From: Parelaphostrongylus tenuis
Lineage: Eukaryota; Nematoda; Chromadorea; Rhabditida; Metastrongylidae
Reading direction: 5' to 3'
Assembly: GCA_019055375.1 (NCBI GenBank)
Contig: JAHQIW010000416.1
Span: forward strand, 158,634 to 222,633
Length of the DNA stretch: 64,000 bases
Both the position numbers and the translations under genes were made by a program. Every line of letters starts with the position of its first letter. Within the stretch, counting starts at the first letter, position 1. Shown here piece by piece: positions 57,210 through 64,000 of this stretch. Below the pieces are notes generated by a model. The model saw only the letters and a program-made list of their open reading frames with translations. It was not told where the DNA came from and made no database searches.

Positions 57210-58420
57210 TGGCTTAAATCGAAAGAATTCGAACTGTGTATTCGTCTTCACTTTGTTTCTCATTAGAAGATTTATCGCCGACCAAAGCTTTTCCCTCGAA
57301 TTTCAATAATCAGTCAATAGATCAAATTTCAAGAATTTTAACGATTTATTTGATTTTCAAAATAGACCACGCATTACGCTGTAACAGCTAAAAGAAGATT
57401 GGGTTTCACGAAAGTGGATCACTTCTTTCACCAGCTCCTCAAAAGTATTCTTCAGCCGCTTTCATCGTTCAAGTAGCCATTCGACAGTTTCAGATCACAA
57501 GAATTTTAGTGATATATTTTATCTTCAAAAAGGCCTTGGCATCGCGCTGAAAGATTAAAAATGAATTTTTGTTTTCTCATCCAAAGATTACGATTTCTCG
57601 CTGAGCAAAGCTTTTCTTTCAGAGTTTTGATAGTTAATCGATAGATTGGACCTTGAGGATTCCAACAATTTATTTAGTTTAAATATCGGCCTCGTATCGC
57701 GCTGTAACAGCTAAAGGAAAATGGGGCTTCGCAAAATTCAGAAAAAAAAGCAATAAATGTCGAAACCCAATATTCTTTTGGTTGTTATGAAGCACTAAGA
57801 AGTCCGTTAAAGAAGCCAAAAACGTTGTTGGAATTCTTTGAGATTTGATCTATAGTTTGTTTGGTTTTTGAAACTATGCGAAAAGGGCTCTGATCAGCGA
57901 AAAATCTTTGAATGAGGAACAAATTATTATTTCTGCTCTTTTAACGCATACAAGGCTTTCTGAAATAACTACACATCAATTTCTTTGATTAAGCTATCGA
58001 TTGTTATTTATAATTAAACGATCTAAAAATGCGTTTTTCCCAAGGATCGAAGTGAAAAAAGGATAGTTGAGGTGATCGATTTTTTGCGAAACTCAATCAT
58101 CTTTTGGCTGTTACAGTGTAATATCGAGTCCATGATAAAAGCCAAGTAGATCATTAGAATTCATAAGATTTGATCTACGACTGTTTACTAAGACTCCAAA
58201 GGGAATGCTTTGGTTCAGCGAGAAATCTTTTCAACGAGAAACAAATTTTTGTTCTTGCTCTTTCAGCGTAATGAGAAGGCATTTTTGGAGGTGTAATATA
58301 CGATTCAAATTCTTCTTGATTTGTACTATCGAACAACTATTCGATCATTAAAATAGACCAAGAAATACGTTTTTGTCGCATGGGGTCGAAGTGGCGCTCA
58401 GCTTATGGAAAAGTACTTTA
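57210..58420. repeat. Degenerate tandem repeat in pseudogene C intron 3
   Basis: Roughly seven diverged units, spaced about 130-170 bp. Each has a phrase like TCAATAGATCAAATTTCAAG, then AATTTTAACGATTTATTTGA, then CGCTGTAACAGCTAAA. Units are similar but never identical, so the array is old. Single units resembling it occur near 31.1, 44.2 and 51.4 kb. Confidence 0.5.
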
Positions 58421-59680
58421 AATTTTCCATTGGTGGCTTATAGCGTTTCAGCTTTGTCTGATTGAAATGTTTCGCTTTGGTTTACACTGAATGCGATGCT
58501 TTATAGCATGAGCTTTGCAGTGGTTTTGGAATTACTCTGAAAAATATGTACATAATCCTAAACGTTTCACGGTCCTTCTCATTGTTCTTTGCTGCAGTAA
58601 AATTTCAGTTATCCCTTTCAACTACTAAAGATGTGTAGACAGGCAACAGAAGAATAAATATTTACTTTGCCTCAAGAAAAATGATAAAGGAAAACTGGAA
58701 CTTCTCATTATTCTCAGGGTATCGATTTCTTCCGAAGACTAAAGATCTAAATGGAAAGAAGAATGGATTAACATAGCTCATAAATTTTGCATTGGAGGAT
58801 GAAAAGAAGTCCACAACCGTCCTACAAGAGTCCTATCCTGTAACGCTCCTAATGCAGGGAGTGGTTTGAGAAAAGATCCGAATACGCTCAGCCAACATCT
58901 CTGTTCAAGCATACGAAGTGCCGAATTTGTCTTAATCTTCAGCGGAATGATTAGGTCTTGTCTTCATCACCATTAAGTAGTTGCTTGAGAAAAGAGAAAG
59001 AATCGAAATTGATTTTTGCCGGAACACAATCTATGTCAGCTGCATGGTATCTATGCAAAAGAGTATATCAGTACAGGAGAAGTGGTAACAAGAGGAACGA
59101 CTATGAAGAAGTTGACCTGCTTAAATAAGTGACCAAAGCATCCTTTGTAACTAACGATCGTTAAACGGTATTCCATCTGATCGTTATTCTTTAACGAAAG
59201 AGAGATTTTCATAGGACGACTCCATCTCTAACAAATATTATCGTACTCTTCTATAAGAGCACGTGTAAAGCAGATACGATTTTGAATAAATCAAACGAAG
59301 CAAGAAAGTTTGTTGTAAGGTGCATAAGTACAACGAAGACTTAGGTATTATACTGCTCATTTTGCGGGCTAACAAAACGAGTTGACTGTTCTCAATAGGA
59401 CAGATCAAGCCCTACTGTATGTTTAACCTTTGGCTAACACGAGGGCATCATGTAGGTGGAATGAAACAGATCATGAACAGCTTCATGGTGCATATCTGGT
59501 TTCTCAAAAGCACCATGGAGTAATTAATGGACAAGTTCTGTGCTCAACTACTAATTCAACAGATTTGCTACCGTTTTGTTACGTAACAGAAACGTGAGTT
59601 GATAGTTCAATAACGTCATGAAGTAAGTGCATTTACGTCAGATCTTGAATGATGAATTTTGAAATCTAAGCAGCTCTCAC
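58421..59680. other. Unrecognised part of pseudogene C intron 3
   Basis: No identifiable element or open frame of note. Confidence 0.35.
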
Positions 59681-59689
59681 AACACCTAA

Positions 59690-60075
59690 CCTGAACACAC
59701 AGCTCGAATCTGCAAATTCGATTCCATTATCAAATTTAGAAAAACTACAAAGCGAGACACAGATGCAGAGGGTCATCCTATGGAATGAGCAGATGACATC
59801 TTAGCAAAAAGAACGCTGATGTGAGCTTTCAAAGAAATTAAAGCGTCTTCTAGGATGACACTTCCAAAGAATATACAGACCTGTTAGTGGTAAACGTTGA
59901 ACAACTTCAAGAGAAAAGAAACGACTCCAGGGGTTCGAAATGGACCTCCCAGACGTCACCATGTCCGAAGCAGACCACTCCCACAAAGGACGATTGCGCG
60001 AGAATAGAAAAGAAGGTAGATTGTGCAGGGTCCGCGCTACATATTGATACGGTCATTCAGGTAACCAAGTAAATA
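59690..60075 (+). pseudogene. Possible RTE 3' fragment (very decayed)
   Basis: The frames resemble the tail after the RT domain only loosely: an LSSHNT-like start near 59690 and a KWTSQTSPCPKQTTPTKDDC segment near 59938-59997. The argument is its resemblance in layout to the 14.8-15.2 kb region. It could be unrelated. Confidence 0.3.
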
Positions 60076-60835
60076 ATATTCTTAGAACACTGATGATTTA
60101 GCAAAAAATATATGCATTGAATTTTTTTCCACTGCTAAGCCGTTTTCACATATGTGGCATGAGATGCGTTTATGCGAAGTCATATGCTAAGAACTTACAC
60201 TCTCTTGTTGGATCTTTTTCTATATCCTTGCATTCCAGTGGCTCATATCGAATCTGAACAGTAAGTTCACGCAGAATATTAGAAATTATCGCATCAGGGA
60301 GGAAAGCATTGCGACCTTGCTGTTCGAGGACATCGAAAACCTAAAATTCAAAGTTCTCACTTGCTGGACTAAAGTCGTTCTTTTTCAGGTGAAGTTCTTT
60401 GAAGTTACTCTAGTAATGCCGATAGTGAGAGAACATCAAGAAAAATGGCATTATCTTAGCAAACTATTCAGGAAATTGGAGGAAAAGAAGTGTTAAAATC
60501 GACACCGTTGCATACGAGCCGTGATACAATTGATTGAACTGCTTCCTTGGTTGCTGCAACGCCAAAAGCCTTCAAACGAACACTGGCATCAGTACTGTAA
60601 ACCATATTAACAGGCAAAGTGAAGCCCTCGACGGTGAAATTCCTAGTCCTCTCTGCAACAAAATTTCAGTGGTTCTTCTGTTATCTAATGACGAATTAAG
60701 TCACTTCTTGAATAGCCTACTTCGAACTTTCTCTCTTCTTTTCGTTTTTTCAAAAACAAAATCCTTCCATTCCAAGATCTAGATTGCAGCAACTCCGTAC
60801 TATTGAAAAGCATACCAGATATAATGGAAAAGGAT

Positions 60836-61124
60836 GAAGCTCTCAGCCTCGATCAATCCTTGAAAGACGCGTCATGCATTCGCCTCTAATTTTTAGCTTT
60901 GTTTGAGGTGACTGAATGTATATCTGGCCTTATGATGATTCGCGGTGGTCGCTCATTGCATCGAATCAGTGCTGCTTTTCCTTCCAGACAAGCCTAACAC
61001 CAGTTTGCTACCAATTTATCGGCCAAGGAGGGACGGATGGCTTGGTGAGCCATGAGTGCGAGATCAAACCATCGATCTTGTGCGCGATACAAAGCACCTC
61101 ACACCACTGTGCCACATGCGCTCT
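60836..61124 (-). repeat. tRNA-derived repeat (family S2) in pseudogene C intron 1
   Basis: Nearly full length: GAAGCTCTCAGCCTCGATCA at the left, ATTTTTAGCTTTGTTTGAGG, and the tRNA-like head at the right (CACCACTGTGCCACATGCGC near 61100). It accounts for about half of the 564-bp intron; the homologous intron in gene A is 202 bp. Confidence 0.8.
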
Positions 61125-61579
61125 CAAAACATCAGCTATACCCTCTTTAATTAAGATTTGCAATTTTTCATGTGAGAATGAGAGTGTTTCGCAATTACAA
61201 CCATTTTCATAGTCACCTTGACCTGGTGGCATTACTCCACATCCCAGCACCGCCGCAAATGTTAGCATCACAATCATAAGTGGTCGGCTGGACGGAAATA
61301 TTGCCATCCTCATGAGACCTTAGTTTTTGCTCCTAAGAAATTTTGGTGAATTTTATACACTCAAATGGAAGGCAATCATCTTTCTTTGCATTAGATCACT
61401 CATAAGGCAACATAGATCGGGGACTCTGCACTGAAATGTTAGTGACATTAGCGTGGCAGATGTTCTTGCATCTCTCTGTTTCTTCCGAGAGTTCTTAGGA
61501 CACCCTAAGAACAGAGTTGAAATATAAAGTCGATCCAAAAGAAGTTATCAAATGTCTCAGCATTTTAGAATCAAGGCTT

Positions 61580-62950
61580 ATATTGGGTTTCCACCATCCC
61601 ATTTGCACTTTTGTGTCATAAAGTTGTGATATTCCAAAAACTGTAGTTGAATTAAGAAAGCATTTTTGTTTTTATGCACTTCCAAATGAACGGTAATTGA
61701 GGAGGACCTCGAGTTACGGAAACGAATCCAAACTTTCGATAGAGAATATTTCGGCGGCAAATTCTGAAGCAACAAAAATCACATTCGTTATGTCATTCGG
61801 ATTTTTTACTTGTAGGACTGAAAAATGGACCGGGATAAGATAACTCTAAGACTCTGAGATACAAGAAGAAAAACTGTTTGAAATGGTCACAGTAAAAAAC
61901 TACGTGAGGACAGTCCTAATGTGAGAAAAAGAGTGGTGCTGCTTTGCTTCTGTCGCCAACGCTCTGAGATCGAAAAGGAAAGTAGGCGTTTATAAGAACG
62001 CGACCAAAGTAGCATTGAATGAGCTTCCTTAGTCACCATTTTGGGCGTTCCATAATTTTGATGAAGGTGAATGCTCATCGAGAGCTCTCGACTTTACGCG
62101 ATCGCTTTACAATATAAAGACAAAATATTGCAGACTGTCCACTACTGGTGGTGCAACAGTTCAACACACGATCCCGGAAAGACTAAGATCTAGGTTGGAT
62201 TATTGAGTGACGCAAATATTTTTGCACAGCAGTCTTACATTACTGGATATGTCCACTACTATTCTCGTTGCTCGAAACGTTTGCAAAGACATAGAAAAGC
62301 TTGAAATAAATTTTGTGTGTTGTTTCCTTGATCTGAAGTGATATTTTTGACCAGAAGAACGCTTCAGTAAAACATTTACGAATCTTGCCAGACGAAGCTG
62401 AACTGAACTACATTTACTACCACTAACCACTCACACAGTTTTACTGGATGCATGGCAGAATTGTTGCGCAGATGGCATGAACATTGAAGTTTTATAAAGT
62501 GCTTTGCAGATAGCTGCACTTTGAACAGAGTAAAAATTGTCCCAAAAACAATTCTTTCGCTGTTCAAGGCAAAGTTAGTAATGATCTATGCAGTCATATG
62601 GTTATGAAGTCCACTCATTGCGAATATGTTTTTGGTACTCCTCAACTCGTAATCGTATTAAAATCTATGCCACCCATATTGTGGGTGACAAATCGATAGC
62701 ACCGTCGTTGCTGTAGAATCAACAACTGAGCTTATAATTTTTCTTTACGACTGCTAAAAGCTCATGAATAATTAGTTCCGTGCCGTTCTTCAGCTGCGAC
62801 AGTCCCCTGGTCGTGGCACTTCCTCGTTAAGCGCTTCCGTGTTGTCTTAGTCCAAGTGCTGAGCAACGCACGATTTCGCCACGACATTCTCTTTGGACTT
62901 TTCTAATAATACTGTACAATTTGGCCGCTGAAGAAGAGCTTCCATCGGTA
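61580..62950 (-). repeat. Duplicated upstream block of the gene family (copy C)
   Basis: It is collinear with 2870-4250 and 27480-29200. Near end CCACCATCCCATTTGCACTT, middle CTTCCTTAGTCACCATTTTG and TCGACTTTACGCGATCGCTT, far end ATCGATAGCACCGTCGTTGC. The far end includes the counterpart of the open frame at 30486-30890, with frame damage. Confidence 0.65.
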
Positions 62951-64000
62951 GCAATTTTTAAACTGAAAACTGTGTGAGTTCCTAAAGCCTTCTCAGAAGC
63001 TCCTTGATCTCCTTATTGTCGTCTCAGAGATGCATGAAATTGCGTAACATAACTTTATCCATAGAATCGCAAACAAAGCGCCGAATTCTTGAAGTTTTTC
63101 CTTGTCCATTGAGGCGTTCAGTAAATTGCTGAGGTACCGCTGACTAGCAGAAACAAAACGACATCAGAAAAATTCTAAAGATAGGTACCTTATATGATAG
63201 GATATGAAAGACAATCTATTTTCAGAAGATTCTTCATTTTATCACGCATTTGGTAGTGTTATTATACTACAAGCTCTATTAATGAAGATGTTGCGTATTT
63301 TTTAAAAACTTTCGCTAATACTTTCACGAATGGTTGGACTCGAATACCATCTTTGCCGATGCACGTGAAATCATTACAACACCAAGGCTATTGCTATACT
63401 ATCGCATTTTCTATGATACTTGATATCGAAAGAGTATCAGCAGCGCAACCGATTTGATGGTGCAGAAGGTGCTACTGGCCATGATGATATTCACATTCAT
63501 TTGCAAATTCAATCCGTGAAAGTGCCTGAATTTGTAGGGGACTGAAAAAGTAATCACCTTATAGCAGGAACAAACATGTATGCCTACCAACCTTTCTAAT
63601 GCGACAACAGATTTTGAACCTTTCTCAAAATCTCAATTTACATACATCTTAGGGTGGCCTATTTGTATACTTTGATGGCACCAGTAACACACTGAGGCAC
63701 TCAAAAGTTTTTTCTGAGTAAAACCCACACAACAATAAGAAGAATCTAAAAGAAAATGGTCGCATGAAATGGTGGATGAAAGAAGTGTACTTATTTCTAG
63801 GAGACATGACGAAGTTTTGGAAGATTGAAAAGGAATAAGGCGTTTGCTAAGACTCTGTATCTAGTAGGGACAGTATGCGAAAATCGTCCTGTGGAAAAAG
63901 AATACCTCACACAAAAAGTTGAAAGGATTCTATTCTTTACGCAGCTGGTGTGCTGAAGACAAGGAGCTGACTTGCCTCAGAAAAATATTGCGAGTGGATT
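62951..64000. other. No recognised feature
   Basis: AT-rich sequence to the window end; nothing identified. Confidence 0.4.

Larger units (their letters stand above)
56498..61313 (-). pseudogene. Gene C: five-exon secreted-protein gene, broken
   Basis: Exon positions by alignment with A and B: 61307-61217 (or from an upstream ATG at 61313), 60652-60506, 60340-60199, 56848-56687 and 56627-56498. Splice sites look normal. The signal peptide (LMIVMLTFAAVLGC, GVMPPGQ), RNFT sequon, LECKDIEKDP, PHCIIVGSTVTALC and the exon 5 core are all recognisable. Exon 2 is 147 instead of 149 bp (bases lost in GTAATGCAAACA). Exon 4 has a net extra base after the second Cys region. Exon 5 is 130 instead of 129 bp (an extra G in CAAGGGAG). 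Each change shifts the frame, so the product would stop within exon 3. Three separate changes make sequencing error unlikely as the sole cause. Intron 3 (3.35 kb) carries degenerate repeats, intron 1 an S2 repeat. Confidence 0.75.

Noticed and set aside
1..64000. CRISPR arrays, bacterial operons, rRNA genes
   Set aside because: No regularly spaced identical repeats, no ribosome-binding-site/operon layout and no rRNA-like segments; the genome type is eukaryotic.

Overview
The window looks like AT-rich nuclear DNA from a nematode, most plausibly a strongylid such as a hookworm-like species. This rests on small phase-conserved exons, one 53-bp intron, possible trans-splice acceptors just upstream of start codons, and a mixture of RTE, Penelope-like, mariner and piggyBac relics with tRNA-derived repeats. 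Species assignment is inference. There are no bacterial-type genes or operons, and nearly all long open frames are either transposon debris or chance.

The real genes belong to one dispersed family of small secreted proteins, each spread over five exons. Gene A lies on the minus strand (27115 to 20304, 223 aa) and gene B on the plus strand (34509 to 41473, 221 aa). Both are fully open with matching exon phases (1, 0, 1, 0), and they are transcribed away from each other. Gene C (minus, about 61307 to 56498) keeps all five exons but has frame-breaking changes in exons 2, 4 and 5, so it is a pseudogene. A fourth locus near the left end keeps only an open exon 5 (2628 to 2500). All four loci carry a homologous upstream block, so the ancestral duplication unit included the gene and at least 1 kb of flank. 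In copy B the far end of that block contains a 134-codon open frame (30486-30890) of unknown function.

The rest is mobile-element sediment. Region by region: 0.2-2.3 kb tRNA-like repeats and a tandem repeat; 2.5-4.3 kb the gene D remnant and its flank; 6.7-8.7 kb piggyBac-like element 1; 9.1-10.2 kb tandem and inverted repeats; 10.8-18.6 kb mariner, RTE and Penelope-like relics plus a long palindrome; 20.3-29.3 kb gene A, with Penelope-like and RTE pieces in its 5.3-kb third intron, and its flank; 30.5-34.4 kb the gene B flank; 34.5-41.5 kb gene B, with an RTE copy in intron 1 and mariner, RTE and tRNA-like debris in intron 3; 43.1-46.6 kb an RTE 5' end interrupted by piggyBac-like element 2; 47.1-47.6 and 54.5-54.9 kb two head-to-head tRNA-like pairs; 50.9-53.8 kb piggyBac-like element 3; 56.5-63 kb pseudogene C and its flank; the last kilobase holds nothing recognised.

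The most interesting signals are the gene family itself, the recurrent hammerhead-like motif at Penelope-like 3' ends, and the two inverted tRNA-like pairs that appear to have inserted as units because each is flanked by 13-14 bp direct repeats.
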